DNA of 64,000 nucleotides from Rebecca billardiae RCC1528. Its lineage: Eukaryota > Haptophyta. Below, one piece after another: positions 11,027-21,623 of this stretch. The stretch spans positions 186,001-250,000 of the forward strand of contig OZ251240.1 of the NCBI GenBank assembly GCA_965240325.2. The letters are read 5' to 3'. Position numbers and translations under genes: made by a program. Each line of letters begins with the position of its first letter. Within the stretch, counting starts at the first letter, position 1. The notes beneath the pieces were generated by a model that worked only from the letters and a program-made list of their open reading frames with translations, searched no databases and was not told where the DNA came from.

Positions 11027-11781
11027 CGTGCGCCCGCGTGTCTGGACGGTGCGTGCCCGCGCGTTTGCTCAGCGGTGGGCAGGCGTGCGCAGCTTTTTGC
11101 GGAGCAGCGCTTTTTAATTGCGTCGCAAAATCGCATATCAAAAATGCCGCTGCGGCTGATGAACCCGACGACTATCATAACTACGAATCAGGCAAGCCAA
11201 CGATGACTGATAGCCACTCGGCCGACTCTGCCATCTAGACAGTTGACGGTCGGTCGAAAACTGACCTAGATGGTCGTCGGGACTAAGACGTCGAGCTTAA
11301 CGTACGCACGTCCGGCCAGTTGTGCGCCCGGCGGCAGAGTGCGTGTCAGCGCGCGGGCACGGAGACGTCAGATCCGCTGCGCATCCAATTCCAGGAATTC
11401 GCGGATCAACTGAGACCCAGCAGTGACCCGCCACGGCCCGCGATCAGAGTCGGGCTCCCCGGCCCCAGGGCTCCCGGCTGCCAACCGGAGCCAGCTCCAG
11501 GCAGGAACAGGCAGACCACGCGACCACCTGCGCGCCACGGCGACTGCCGCACCGAGCGCGCAGGCTGCGCCGCCTGCCTGCTCGCGCCGCGCGCCGCTGC
11601 CGGGTCGAGAGCGAGCCGCGCGCGCTCGAGCAACGAGCCGCCCGCTCCGGCCGCGGGCCTGGCCCGCGCGCCGTCGGGCCCGTGGCGCAGCTTCGGCCGG
11701 GCGCACGCGACGCACGCGCCTCGCCGGCAGCGCTGTGCGCGGCGCAGAGCGCTGAGGCGACGGCCCTCGGCGCGGGCCTGC
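11027..11781. other. Intergenic, upstream of the SulP gene
   Basis: About 755 bases between the SulP gene start (minus strand) and the end of the ATP synthase epsilon gene. The part next to the SulP start (11090-11330) is AT-richer and probably holds its promoter and 5' UTR. The remainder is GC-rich with no recognisable protein. Confidence 0.5.
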
Positions 11782-12132
11782 CTAGTCCTTTCCTGCGTTC
11801 GCTGCTGCCGTTGCCGCGTCCTCGACGATCTCTGCGCGGGGCGGCGCGGCGCGGGGCGAGGCGGGGGGTAGCGTGTCATGCGCGCGCGGCCCACGCCGCC
11901 TGCGCACGCCGCGCGCCCGCGCTGCGGCTATTGGCGCGCCGCTCGCCGCCCGGCGCGTGCGCGCACCGGTCGAGACGCGCTTGCCGCCCTCGAACTTCAT
12001 GATGCGCGCGTGCACGCCCTCGTTCGCGATCTTCTTGGACTTCATCGGCTCCTTCAGCGCGCTGCGCACGTGCTCGGCGCACAGCTGCGAGTACTTGAGG
12101 AAGGACAGGCCCGCATTCCGCCACGACGACAT
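11782..12132 (-). CDS. ATP5F1E: Mitochondrial ATP synthase epsilon subunit (2 exons)
   Basis: Exons 12132-11967 and 11831-11782 give 71 residues, the usual size of this subunit. It is a small stalk component of mitochondrial F1, at the foot of the gamma subunit. The start MSSWRNAGLSFLKYSQLCAE and the following VRSALKEP and VHARIMKFEGGKR match the family pattern (W-R-x-A-G-h-x-Y-h-x-Y-s, h-R-x-x-L-K-E-P). Family members lack a cleaved presequence, so the ATG at 12132 was preferred to the in-frame one at 12246. The 135-bp intron (GTGCGC...GCGCAG) was placed because splicing joins VST to EIVEDAATAAANAGKD and gives a stop at the expected length. It is divergent from the GPALPP1-like gene across 166 bp. 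Confidence 0.9.
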   Translation of the reverse strand: MSSWRNAGLSFLKYSQLCAEHVRSALKEPMKSKKIANEGVHARIMKFEGGKRVSTGARTRRAASGAPIAAARARGVRRRRGPRAHDTLPPASPRAAPPRAEIVEDAATAAANAGKD

Positions 12133-12298
12133 GGTCGCTTCGGCGCGATGGGCTCCCTCGGGCTCGGCCACCACTTCGAGGTCCGATGATGGGAGTGGCC
12201 AGTCCGGGAGCCAGCGCAGGGTGGGCCCCAAGCCTTTTCCGGCCACCGGGAAACCGCGCGGAATTTTTTAGTTTGCGCTTGCCGCCCGCGCGCTCGCC
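12133..12298. promoter_or_regulatory. Shared divergent promoter region, ATP synthase epsilon / GPALPP1-like
   Basis: Only 166 bases separate two divergent start codons, so both promoters and 5' UTRs must be packed here. It includes an AT-rich patch (GGAATTTTTTAGTTTGCG) just upstream of 12285. No known factor site was recognised. Confidence 0.45.
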
Positions 12299-13975
12299 AT
12301 GGGCAAGTCGTCGCGGCACCACCGCGACGAGGCGAAGAAGCACAAGAAGCACAAGTCGAAGGAGAAGCACGCGAAGGAGCGCAAGGCGCACAGGCCGAAG
12401 GGCAAGCACGACAAGCCGCACAAGGACAAGGCGCACCACCGCAGGCGCGCCAGCCCGGCCGCGAGCGGCGGTAGCTCGTCGAGCTCGGAGCAGGAGCGCT
12501 CCGCGTCGCCGCTGCCGCCCACCGCGGCACTGCCGCCGGCGCAGCCGGCGCAGCCCGCCGAGGACCCGGCGGACGTGCTCGCCGAGCTCCTCCGCGCGCG
12601 GCCGAGCGGCGCGCACGAGCTCTGCGCCCTCTTCGACGCCATCGACGGCGGCGAGACCGCGGTGGTGGGCGGGCTGGACGACCAGCTCGTGAGGCGCGCG
12701 CTCGAGCGGCTGTTCGTGGCGAGCGGGCTGCGCGAGCTGACCGACGCGGACGGCGCGGTGGGGTACGGCCCCGCGGCGCACGCCGGCGCGGCTGCCGTGC
12801 CGCTCGGCCCGCTGCTCGCGCGCGTCGTCGCTGAGCTCGGCCTGGGCAGCGCACCGCCGGAGGGGGCGGAGGAGGAGGAGGCGGAGGCGGAGGAGGAGGG
12901 AAAGGGAGGGCCGGCGCAGATCGGGCCGGCGCTGCCGCCGAGCGCTGGGCCGGCACTCCCGCCGCCGCCCGCAGCGACGGCGCCGGGCCCGCAGCTGCCG
13001 CCGCCGCCCGCCGCGCCCGCGGCAGACGGCGACGACGTTGACGGCGACGACGACGGCACCGGCGCCGCGGGCGGTGGGGCCGCGGGCGGTGGGGCGCGCG
13101 TGCTCGGCCCAAGCCGGCCGCCTGACCATGTGCTCGCGCACGCGGCGGCGCACGCGGCCGCGGAGGGCGGTGGTGCGATGGACTCGGTGTGCGACGAGCC
13201 CGACTCCCCAACAGTGGGCCCCTCGCTGCCCGGCGAGGGCGGCGGCGGCGGGTGCGAGCGCGGCGCGCAGGGCAGCAGCAGCGGAGCGCTCTGGTGGCAG
13301 CGCGAGAGCGCGGCCGAGGCCGGCGGCGGCGGCGGCGGTGACGCGGCGGAGGGCGGCGGGCGTGAGGAGTGGATGACGGCGCTGCCGACGAACAGGCACG
13401 GCCTCTTCGCCACCGAGCACGACCGCGCGCGCGGCTTCCTGCGCAACGGCGCCACCGAGCGCGGCGACACCTCCGTGTGGACAGACACGCCCGCCGACCG
13501 CGCGCGCAAGGCGGCCGCGCGCGCGGCGGAGCGCGCGGCCGCGGCCGCCGGCGGCGGCGGCGCGGGCATCCTCGCCGGGATGGGCGGGGCGGCGAAGAAG
13601 CCCGCCGCGCGCGCCGCCGCCGCCCCGCTCCCGCCGCCCGCGCCCTCCGCGCCCTCCGCCCGCACCAAGACCCTCGTCGAGCTGCACAAGGAGCGCGCGG
13701 CGCAGGAGGCGGCGAGCCGGCGCGACGCGGCCGAGGCGGCGGCGGGCGGCGGGGGCGCTCCCAAGCGCGCGCGCAAGGCGGCGGGCGCGGCGGTGGGCGC
13801 GGCGCTCGACTGGGACCCGAGCACGGCGCCGTGGCGGCCCTTCGACCGCGAGAAGGACCTCGACGCGCGCCGCGCCGACCCCGGCGGCGTGCAGCGCGCG
13901 CTCAACGACCGCGTGATGGGCTCGCTCTCGCAAAGGTTTGGCGAGCGCGGCACGCAGGAGCGCACCTTCATGTGA
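12299..13975 (+). CDS. GPALPP1: GPALPP motif-containing protein (DUF3752)
   Basis: The 558-residue, intronless protein begins with a very basic Lys/His/Arg stretch (residues 1-50, likely nuclear targeting). It carries GPALPP motifs near 207-216 (IGPALPPSAGPALPP) and related VGPSLPG and LGPSRPP. It ends in a DUF3752-like region (about 355-558) with EEWMTALP, RGDTSVWTDTP, LVELHKE and a C-terminal RVMGSLSQRFG. This order is that of the GPALPP1 (KIAA1704/LSR7) family, nuclear proteins of poorly known function with suggested links to RNA processing. Alanine- and glycine-rich inserts make it longer than usual. The stop codon lies in a 14-base tandem duplication. Confidence 0.85.
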   Translation: MGKSSRHHRDEAKKHKKHKSKEKHAKERKAHRPKGKHDKPHKDKAHHRRRASPAASGGSSSSSEQERSASPLPPTAALPPAQPAQPAEDPADVLAELLRARPSGAHELCALFDAIDGGETAVVGGLDDQLVRRALERLFVASGLRELTDADGAVGYGPAAHAGAAAVPLGPLLARVVAELGLGSAPPEGAEEEEAEAEEEGKGGPAQIGPALPPSAGPALPPPPAATAPGPQLPPPPAAPAADGDDVDGDDDGTGAAGGGAAGGGARVLGPSRPPDHVLAHAAAHAAAEGGGAMDSVCDEPDSPTVGPSLPGEGGGGGCERGAQGSSSGALWWQRESAAEAGGGGGGDAAEGGGREEWMTALPTNRHGLFATEHDRARGFLRNGATERGDTSVWTDTPADRARKAAARAAERAAAAAGGGGAGILAGMGGAAKKPAARAAAAPLPPPAPSAPSARTKTLVELHKERAAQEAASRRDAAEAAAGGGGAPKRARKAAGAAVGAALDWDPSTAPWRPFDREKDLDARRADPGGVQRALNDRVMGSLSQRFGERGTQERTFM

Positions 13976-14000
13976 GCGCCTTCATGTGAGCGCCTTCATG
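13967..14000 (+). repeat. 14-base tandem repeat across a stop codon
   Basis: TTCATGTGAGCGCC occurs at 13967-13980 and 13981-13994, followed by a partial third copy. The first copy contains the last residues and the TGA stop of the GPALPP1-like gene. Confidence 0.85.
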
Positions 14001-14557
14001 GCACGAGCCCACCGGGCGAGGGGGCCGGCGTGCCACGGGATGGGGCGGGCAGTGCGCGCTGCGCCCGAGGTGCCCGGCGAGCGCCAGGCGGTGGCTGCCG
14101 CCTGGCGTGCCGTGCGTCAGCGCGCGCATGGCGATGCTGGACGGACGACGGCTACTGGCCTACGCCTAGTACTGTACTCAGTACGACAGTCGTCCGTCAG
14201 TACCGTCAGTACCGCGTCGTCCGTCCGGCGCCCAACGCCAACGGCCGGCGCGCGTGTCGTCGCCCGATCATGCCTAGTCAGCACGCGGCAGCCGCGATCG
14301 GATCCGGGCCGTGCTGCTGCTGCTGCTGCTGCTGCGTCATCAGGCAGTAGTAACCGTTACCGTATATATTTAACGACGTGGTATGCAACGGGCAAGCGTC
14401 AGGCTCAGAGTGCAGCAGACACATATAGAATGCGTCCGCGCCTTCCGACCAGGTCAGGCAGTGCGCCACCCGCAGCCCTGCCCCCCTACGGGAGCGGGGG
14501 CGGGATGGAGCACCGCCTCGGCCTGGGGCACGCGGCGGCGATATATATAGTAAATCA

Positions 14558-14598
14558 TGGCCCGCGGTGCAGGGCGGAACGCGCAGCGTGGAGCCCGC
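14558..14598 (+). repeat. Dispersed GC-rich element, copy A
   Basis: Forty-one bases beginning TGGCCCGCGG and ending GCGTGGAGCCCGC match, with only a few differences, 40691-40731 and 56281-56321. A broken version lies at 56437-56489. It is probably a short dispersed repeat of this genome. Confidence 0.65.
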
Positions 14599-14690
14599 TC
14601 CGTGGGCACTAATAACCACGTTTCATTATCATTGTGACGAGTTATATTCGTCATCAGTAGTAGTCGTATATTTATATATAATATATATAG

Positions 14691-14691
<1 letters not shown>

Positions 14692-14746
<55 letters not shown>
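14692..14746. repeat. (AT)n microsatellite
   Basis: About 27 uninterrupted AT units, preceded by broken AT runs from 14667. Confidence 0.95.
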
Positions 14747-14748
<2 letters not shown>

Positions 14749-14905
14749 CGACGAGTAATGACGACGAATCCGGGATGCGGCGCTACTGCTGATGCTGCTC
14801 CTGATTATTGAGTGATGATGATTATATATTCCAGCAGCGCGCGCCTGGTCAGATGACGACGACAGCAGCGACTGCAAACGTTATCGCGCAGTATCGCTCG
14901 CGAGG

Positions 14906-16348
14906 TCAGTAGTCCGCGTCCTCGTCTGGTCCAGCCGAGTCTCCGGAGTCTCCGCGTGGCGCCTTGGCAGGCTTGGACGGCTTGGTGCCCTTGAGCAGCC
15001 CGAGCACCTGCCCGCGCCACTGGGGCCCGAGCACGGCGGTGGCGGCCGCCGAGTAGTTGAACACGCGCTTGCCCGCCTTGTCGAGGGCCAGCGTGCCCCC
15101 GCGCGCGTCCGGCTGCTCGAGCAGCTGCACCAGCTTGGTCTTCGCCTCGCTCAGCGCGGAGCGCAGCTTGGTGGCGGCCGCGCCGGCGGTGTCGCACGTG
15201 GGCGTGTGCGCGGCCTCGGGCACGGTCGCGCACACGAACGCGCGCAGCTCGTCGCAGTGCGCCCACTTGTGCACGAGCGCGGGCGCGCCGCGCGGCTGGC
15301 GCGCCGCCGGCCGCACGTCGCTGCGCCTGCGCAGGCCGGGCGCCTTGCGCGCCAGCTTGGCCAGGCCCTCGCAGCCGGGCGGGTTGGGCCAGCGGAGCGT
15401 CGCGAGCTCGGCGACCTCGGCGGGGAGGCGGATGCGCGCGGAGCCGAAGGGGGAGGCGGGGTACTCGCCGGGCGCGCCGAGGCCCTCCGTCCAGAGCAGC
15501 TTGTTGAGCAGCCACTGGTCGCTCTTCACGCACGCGGCCAGTGTGCTGTTGCCCCGGCCGCTGCTGCCACGGTCGCTGCTGCTGGCGGCGGTGGCGGCGG
15601 CGGCGGCGGCGGCCGGCTGCCTGAGGGTGAGCGAGCGGCGCAGGGCGCGCGCCTCCTCCTCCATGCGCGCGCACAGCGCGCCCACCGCGCGCGCGCTGCC
15701 GTACACGCTGCCCGCGCACACGTTGAGCGGCCGCGCGCGCCCCATCCGCTCGGCCGTCGCCGCGCCCAAGCACGTGCGCACGCGGCCGAGCTCGAGCGCA
15801 GAGGTCGGCGCCGGGTCTGCGAAGAGGAGCAGCTCCGGCCGCGCGGCGGGGGCGGCGGCGGAGGAGGAGGAGGTGGGTCGCGCGAACGGGTGCCAGAGGA
15901 ACACCACGTCGCGCACGTCGAGCAGCCACACCCGCTCGTACCGCGAGGGCGGCGCGCCGCGCTGCTCCTGCGGCGCCAGCCAGCGGCGGAAGTGGCCCCA
16001 GCGCGTGTGCGAGAGATCGCCCAGCCAGCCGTCGTCGAAGGCGGCGTGCGGCAGCAAGGCGGCGGAGGCGTGCGCCTCGGCGCACGGCTCGGTGTCCGTC
16101 CGCACGTCGAACCCGCGCAGCTGCGCCGCCGCGCGCGTGTCGGCGAGCAGCTCGGCCGACACGCCGAGGCGCACGGCGCCCGTGTACCCGGCGCCGCGCA
16201 GCGAGCGGACGAAGACGGCGATCTCGTCCCAGCCGTAGCGGCACGCCATGCCGAAGACGGCGGTGCGCGCGTCGTCCGGCGCGCGCCCCGCCGCCGGGCA
16301 CGCGCCCAGCGCGAGGGCGCACGCGAACAGGGGGGCGAGGCGCGCCAT
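14906..16348 (-). CDS. Secreted glycosyltransferase-like protein with a DxRD motif
   Basis: The 480-residue, intronless product starts with a clear signal peptide (MARLAPLFACALALGACPAA). Residues about 29-40 (RTAVFGMACRYG) and the core RVWLLDVRDVVFLWHPF (about 137-153), followed by LLLFADP and LNVCAGSVYGS (about 206-217), follow the nucleotide-diphospho-sugar transferase pattern. There a D-x-R-D pair sits where GT-A enzymes have the metal-binding DxD, and an N-x-G segment follows. Family proteins act in the Golgi lumen or at the surface. The C-terminal 100 residues are poorly conserved and end in an acidic tail. The specific sugar and acceptor cannot be inferred. Confidence 0.65.
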   Translation of the reverse strand: MARLAPLFACALALGACPAAGRAPDDARTAVFGMACRYGWDEIAVFVRSLRGAGYTGAVRLGVSAELLADTRAAAQLRGFDVRTDTEPCAEAHASAALLPHAAFDDGWLGDLSHTRWGHFRRWLAPQEQRGAPPSRYERVWLLDVRDVVFLWHPFARPTSSSSAAAPAARPELLLFADPAPTSALELGRVRTCLGAATAERMGRARPLNVCAGSVYGSARAVGALCARMEEEARALRRSLTLRQPAAAAAAATAASSSDRGSSGRGNSTLAACVKSDQWLLNKLLWTEGLGAPGEYPASPFGSARIRLPAEVAELATLRWPNPPGCEGLAKLARKAPGLRRRSDVRPAARQPRGAPALVHKWAHCDELRAFVCATVPEAAHTPTCDTAGAAATKLRSALSEAKTKLVQLLEQPDARGGTLALDKAGKRVFNYSAAATAVLGPQWRGQVLGLLKGTKPSKPAKAPRGDSGDSAGPDEDADY

Positions 16349-16485
16349 GCACCCAATCCGCCGAGACCGGGCGTTGATGAAGGATGGCGCGGCAACCTGC
16401 CACCGTGAGCCTTACGCACGTTAAAACAAATTATAAACTGTACTTCCTTCCGCGCGCCGGGCTGCCGGCCGGGCGCGAACTCGCC
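16349..16485. promoter_or_regulatory. Divergent promoter region, glycosyltransferase-like / RCC1-like
   Basis: About 140 bases between the minus-strand start at 16348 and the first plausible ATG on the plus strand (16486). It has an AT-rich patch, TTAAAACAAATTATAAACTG, at 16421-16440 that could serve as a core promoter for either side. Confidence 0.4.
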
Positions 16486-16559
16486 ATGGAACCGACGCTC
16501 GCCCTCTCGTTGCGGGGAGCCATGGCACGGCCACGGCACGGGCGCACGCGCGTCGCCCC

Positions 16560-18005
16560 ACGCTCGACGACCTGCCGCCAGAAGTGCTCGGACGCACCCT
16601 GTCGCACCTGCTGCCGCGCGCCCTCGCCAGCGTGAACGCCACCGCGCGCCTCTTCCACGCCGCGCCGCCCGGCGGGTGCTCGGCCGTCGCGAGCGCGCTG
16701 CGCGAGCGCACGCGCGCGCGCGGGCACGAGCGCACGCTGCCGGCGTCGCTGCCCTCGGGCGTGCGCACGTGGAAGGAGGAGCTGTTCCTGTGCGAGCGCC
16801 TCGTCGAGCTCGCATGCGCGCACTCGTCTCCCGTGGCGGCTGGTGATGGCTTCTTCAGCGCGTTTGTGGACGCGGAGGGCGGGCTGCACACGTGCGGCGA
16901 GGAGGAGGAGCACGACGCGCACGGGTGGGCGACGGGCGCGTATTCAGCGCACGTGATTCTCGGCCACTCTGGTATGCAGGCGATGCGTGTACCGACGCAC
17001 GTCGCCTCGCTCTCCGCGGTGCGCGTGGTCGCGGTGGCCGCTGGCCAGGCCCACCTGCTCGCGCTGAGCGAGGCCGGCGCTGTGTACGGCTGCGGCAACA
17101 ACGACTGCGGCCAGCTGGGCGTGGACGACGGCAAGATCTGGCGCGCGTTCGCTCCGGTGACGGCGCTGGCTGATGTCGTGCTGGTGAGTGTCTGCGCTGG
17201 ACTCGCTCACAGCGTTGCGCTCAGCGCCGCAGGCTGCGCATACAGCTGGGGCGGCAACGGCTGTGGCCAGCTCGGCCACGGCGACACGAAGGAGCGGTGG
17301 GAGCCGACGCGCGTCGAGGCGCTGGACGGCGTGCGCGTGGGCGGCGTGGCTGCAGGCGACGAGCACACCCTGCTTCTCTCCGCCACTGGCGCAGTGTACA
17401 CCTGTGGCGCCAGCCTCTACGGCCAGCTCGGTCACGGCGACCTGCAGCAACAGCGCACGCCGAGGCGCATCGAGGCGCTCGCGAGCGTGCGCGCCGTGCA
17501 CGTGAGCGCGGGCAATGTGCATAGCCTGGTGGTGGACAGCGAGGGGGCGGTGTACTCGTTTGGGTTTGGTTGGGATGCCAGGTTCGAGCACGAAGGCAGG
17601 CCCTATCAGCTCGCGCCGAGGCGGGTGGACGTATTCGCTGGGGTGTACATCGTGCGCGCGTGCGCTGGCATCTGTTGCAGTGCGGTGCTGGGCGCGGACG
17701 GCAGCGTGCACACGTTCGGGGACGGCGCGCATGGCCAGCTTGGGCGGGGACTCAGAGTCAAGGGCCATGTCCTTCCCGCACGCGTGAGCGCCCTCGCCCA
17801 CGTGCGCACGGTGCGCTGTGCCATAGGCGGCACCCACGCGCTGTACGTGGGTGCAGACGGCAGCGTGTACGCGTGCGGCAAGCGCTCGGCTGCGCTCGGC
17901 CTCGGCATGAGCGCGGCCGACTACGAGCATCGCAATTTGACGGGCGCACCCAGCGGGTTGGCACGCCCGTGCGCGTCTCGACGGCTTGGCGCGCGAGTGT
18001 CTTAG
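16560..18005 (+). CDS. F-box and RCC1-repeat protein, 5' end unresolved
   Basis: The frame reads LDDLPPEVLGRTLSHLLPR..., an F-box-like helix pair (LPPEVL and the following leucines), then RCC1 blades. Blade signatures include GCGNNDCGQLG, SWGGNGCGQLGHGD, TCGASLYGQLGHGD, HTFGDGAHGQLGRG and ACGKRSAALGLG. RCC1 propellers act as guanine-exchange factors or as substrate-binding modules. With an F-box, a role as an SCF ubiquitin-ligase adaptor is plausible but inferred. No ATG exists in this frame between the upstream stop (16434) and the F-box. The ATGs at 16486 and 16522 are in another frame, which would join if one base were missing near 16525-16560. A short upstream exon is the other possibility. 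Coding base use is less extreme than in neighbours. Confidence 0.75.
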   Translation, partial: TLDDLPPEVLGRTLSHLLPRALASVNATARLFHAAPPGGCSAVASALRERTRARGHERTLPASLPSGVRTWKEELFLCERLVELACAHSSPVAAGDGFFSAFVDAEGGLHTCGEEEEHDAHGWATGAYSAHVILGHSGMQAMRVPTHVASLSAVRVVAVAAGQAHLLALSEAGAVYGCGNNDCGQLGVDDGKIWRAFAPVTALADVVLVSVCAGLAHSVALSAAGCAYSWGGNGCGQLGHGDTKERWEPTRVEALDGVRVGGVAAGDEHTLLLSATGAVYTCGASLYGQLGHGDLQQQRTPRRIEALASVRAVHVSAGNVHSLVVDSEGAVYSFGFGWDARFEHEGRPYQLAPRRVDVFAGVYIVRACAGICCSAVLGADGSVHTFGDGAHGQLGRGLRVKGHVLPARVSALAHVRTVRCAIGGTHALYVGADGSVYACGKRSAALGLGMSAADYEHRNLTGAPSGLARPCASRRLGARVS

Positions 18006-18501
18006 CTGAGACCGTGCGCGCCCGGGCGGGCCGCCCGGCACCGCTGCTGTCCGACTCGAGTAGTGGATGGCTCCAGCCACAGTCAGGGGCAGCCAGTGAC
18101 CCTATGGGGGGGGCGCATTCAACGCGGAACCCCTGATGGGAGCCGCCAGCAGAGCCTCTCAGACTCGTCGTCAGCACTAAGCAGCAGTATGTACCGTGAC
18201 CGTGTCACATGGGCACTTATTTGTCAGTGGCACTGCCCGGACTCGGGCCGGCGGCCGGTGCTTGAACGGACGACGACTGGACTCTCGCGGCTCGCTCCTT
18301 CGTCCTTGATGCCAACACTGCTGGGCACACTAGCAACAGCTGCTAGCTAGAGTCTAGAGACAGCGTCATCGCCGTATACGGTATACAATCAGCAGACGAG
18401 GGCCCGCGCGAGTCCGTCACGTCGTCACGGCCGCGGCCGCCGCTCCGCCGCTCACGCCGCTGACGAGCCGTCAGCCGTGAGCGGCGGTCTGTCACGTACG
18501 T
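18006..18501. other. Convergent intergenic region
   Basis: About 500 bases between convergent gene ends. The only sequence features seen are short repeats such as GTATACGGTATAC near 18374-18386 and CCGCGGCCGC near 18430. No gene is recognised. Confidence 0.5.
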
Positions 18502-20109
18502 TCACGCGGTGTCCGCGCTGCCGCCGGCCGGCGCGTGGCCGTGCGCGCGCGCGCCCTCGTCTCCTGCGCCCTCGGCCTCGCGCTCGCCCCTGAGCGCGGG
18601 CAGTGCCTCGAGCGTGCTCTGCCGCAGCGCGGCGCGCAGCGCGCCGAGCGCCACATCCACGCCCACCACGCCGCCGCACGCCGCCGCCGCGCCGCCCTGC
18701 GACGCCGCGCCCGAGGCCGCGCCCGCCGCGGCCGCTTCGAGCAGCCGCGCCTCCGCCGCGTAGTAGACGTCGGACATGGCACGCTTGGCCCACGCCGCCG
18801 CGCGCGCGCGCTCGGCGGCGCGCACGCGCGCCGCCGCCGCCTCGGCCGACTCCGCGCCGCGCGCGGCCGCGGCGGCGCCGGCCTCCGCGAGCGGCGGGGC
18901 GTCGTGCGCGCGCGCGCGCTCGGCCGCCGCCTCCGCCTCGGCCGCCGCTCGGCGCGCTTCCGCCGCCTCGGCCTCCGCCTCCGCCAGTGCGCCGCAGAGC
19001 AGCGCGCTCGCGGTGCGCGCGCGCGACGCCTCGGCCGCGGCGTCCGCGGCCGCGTGCGCGCGCGCCAGCTCGGCTGCGGCCGCGGCGCGCGCCGCCGCCT
19101 CGGCCGCCGCCGCGTCCGCCGCGCGCGCCTCCGCCGCGTCCAGCGCCGCGCGCGCCGCGTCCAGTGCCGCCGCCTGCGCGCGGAGGCGCGGCGGCGCGTG
19201 CGCGCGCGGCCGGCGCGCGCCGCATTTGCCGCGTCGAGCAGGTGCGCGCCGCGTCGCGCGCGCGCGCGCGCACGCGCCGCGCCTCCGCGCCGCCGCTGCG
19301 CGCACCTGCGCCTGCGCCTGCTGCTGCAGCTGCTGCTGCGCCGCGCTGCCGTGCGCGCGCGCCGCGCCGATCGCTGCGCCCAGCTCGGCCTGAGCGCGCG
19401 CGCGCGCGCGACCGGGGCGCGCGGCGGCGGCAGTCGCGAGCGGGTGAGGGGCGCAGCAGGCGGGGCCGGTGCCGCGCGCGCGGCCGCGCACGGCGCGCGC
19501 GCGCGCGCAGCGCGCCGCGCCGCGCGGCGCCGCACCTCGGCGTCTGCGCACGCGGCGCGCAGCGCGTGGGCGTGGACGCGCGCGCACGCCGCCGCCTCGC
19601 GCGCGGCGCCGCGCTCCGCCTCCGCGGCCGCGCGCGCGGCATGCGCCTCCGCGCTCGAGGCCACGGCGGCGGCGGCCGCCTCCGAGGCCGCGCGCGCGTG
19701 CGCCGCGGCGCGGCCGCGGCGCGCGTGCAGCGCGCGCGCCGCGGCCGCGAGCGCGGCCGCCGCCTCCTCCTCCTCCGCGTCCGCATCCGCGTCGCCGGCA
19801 GCGCGCGGCAGCGGCACCGCCCCCGCCTCCCCTTCCCCCCCCTGCCCCGCTGCGCCCCTCAGCGCCGCCAGCTGCCCCATCAGCATGGCCGCCGTGCGCT
19901 GCAGGCCGTCCACTGCGCCGCACAGGCTGGGTAGCAGCGCCAGCGAGTGCGGGGCGTGCGCGGACGCGGCGGCGGCGAGCACGCTCGAGGGGGGCGCGGA
20001 GGGAGGGGCGTGCGGCCAGGCGCACGCGGCGGCGCCGCCGCCGCCGCCGACACCGTCGGACGGCGGCGGCGGCGGCGCGCCCTGCTGCGGCGCGCAGGGC
20101 GCCGGCGCC

Positions 20110-20155
<46 letters not shown>

Positions 20156-21589
20156 TGCCGCCGGCGTGCATCGGCGGCAGCTGGAGCGGCGCGACGGCGG
20201 CGGCGCCCACGCCCAGAAGCGGTGGCGACGCGCACGCAGCCGCCATCGCAGCCACAGCGGAGGCAAGGCCGCAGCCGGCGCCGCCGCCGGCCGCGTCGGC
20301 CGCGGCGCGGCCCGGGCTGCCGAGAGCGCAGCAGCTGCTGCCAGCTGATGGGGCGGCGCCGAGCCCGGCGGAGGCCTGCTGCGCGACGGCCAGCCGCGCC
20401 ATGCGGTGCACGAGCGCGCTGCGCGCCTCCGAGCCCTCCGCCTCCGCAGCCGCCGCCGCTTCGCCCGCACAGCCGCCCTCGCCGCATCTCTCAGCCGGCG
20501 GCTGCGGCGGCGGCGGCGGCGGCGGCGGCGCCTGCGGCGGCTGCGGCTGCGGCTGCGGCGGCTGCGGCGGCTGCGGCGGCGAGGCGGGCGGCGGTGGCGG
20601 CGGTGCGCTGAGCATCAGCACGTCCCACGCCCACACGCACGCGCCGCCGCCACCCGCGCCCGCGCTCGGGCCGAGCGCGCACACCAGCCGCCGCTGCCCC
20701 GGCCGCAACGACGCCAGCGCGCGCCGCGCCGCCCCGTGCGGCGGCGGCGGCGCCGCGCCGTGCGCACAGGCCGCGGGCGCGTCCGCGGCGCCGAGCGCGC
20801 ACACGCGCACGGCCGCGCCGAGGGCGGGCGCGAGGAGGGCGATGAGCTCGGCGTGGGCGGCGGCCACGCCCACGCCGACCTCGCCCACGCCGCCCCCGAG
20901 CGCCGGCCCCAGCGCCGCGTCGAGCAGCGGCTGCAGCGCGCCCGCCGCTGGCGGCGGCTGCAGCGCGCAAGCCAAGGCGCCCGGCGGCGGCGCGGCCGTG
21001 GCGCCGCACCCGCCGCCAACGCCGCCAACGCCATCGGTGGGCGCGGGCGGCGGGAGGCACAGCGCGTCGGTGGGCGCGGCGCCGGGCGCGCGCGAGGCAC
21101 CCGCCTCGCCCACGCCGCGCGTCGCGCACACCCGCACCGTGAAGGCCACGCGCACACCCGCGGCCGCGCCGTCCGCCCCGTCCGCGGCCGCGCGCGCGGC
21201 CGCGCCGCCCGCGTGCGCAGCGGCGCGCGCGCCGCCCGCCGCCGCGGCCGCGGCCGCGGGGGCGGCGAGCAGCTGCGCGAGGCGCGCGGCGAGCGCGGCG
21301 GGGACGGGCAGCGCGTGCGCGTCCAGCAGCTCCACGCCCCCTTCCGCCTCCCCGCCCCCCAACCCCTCCGCACCGGCCGCGCCCCGGCCCCGCGCGGCCG
21401 TGAGCGCCGTGAGCGCCGCGTCTGCGCGCGCGAGCGCAGACGCCGCAAACAGGGCGGCGCGCTGCGTCTCGTCGGGGCAGTGGAGGGCCCAGAGGCGGCC
21501 GGCGTCGTCGCGCAGCGGGACGTGCTCCGAGGCGCCGCTCATCGGCGCCGGCAGCGCGGGCTCGAGCGGGCTCTGCGCCAGCAGCGGGC

Positions 21590-21623
<34 letters not shown>

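Larger units (their letters stand above)
13976..14905. other. Convergent intergenic region with simple repeats
   Basis: About 930 bases between convergent gene ends. It contains GTACTG/CAGTAC palindromic words near 14167-14215, a (CTG)8-like run near 14312-14336, a copy of a dispersed GC-rich element (14558-14598) and a 55-base AT dinucleotide tract. No protein or RNA gene is supported. Confidence 0.6.
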
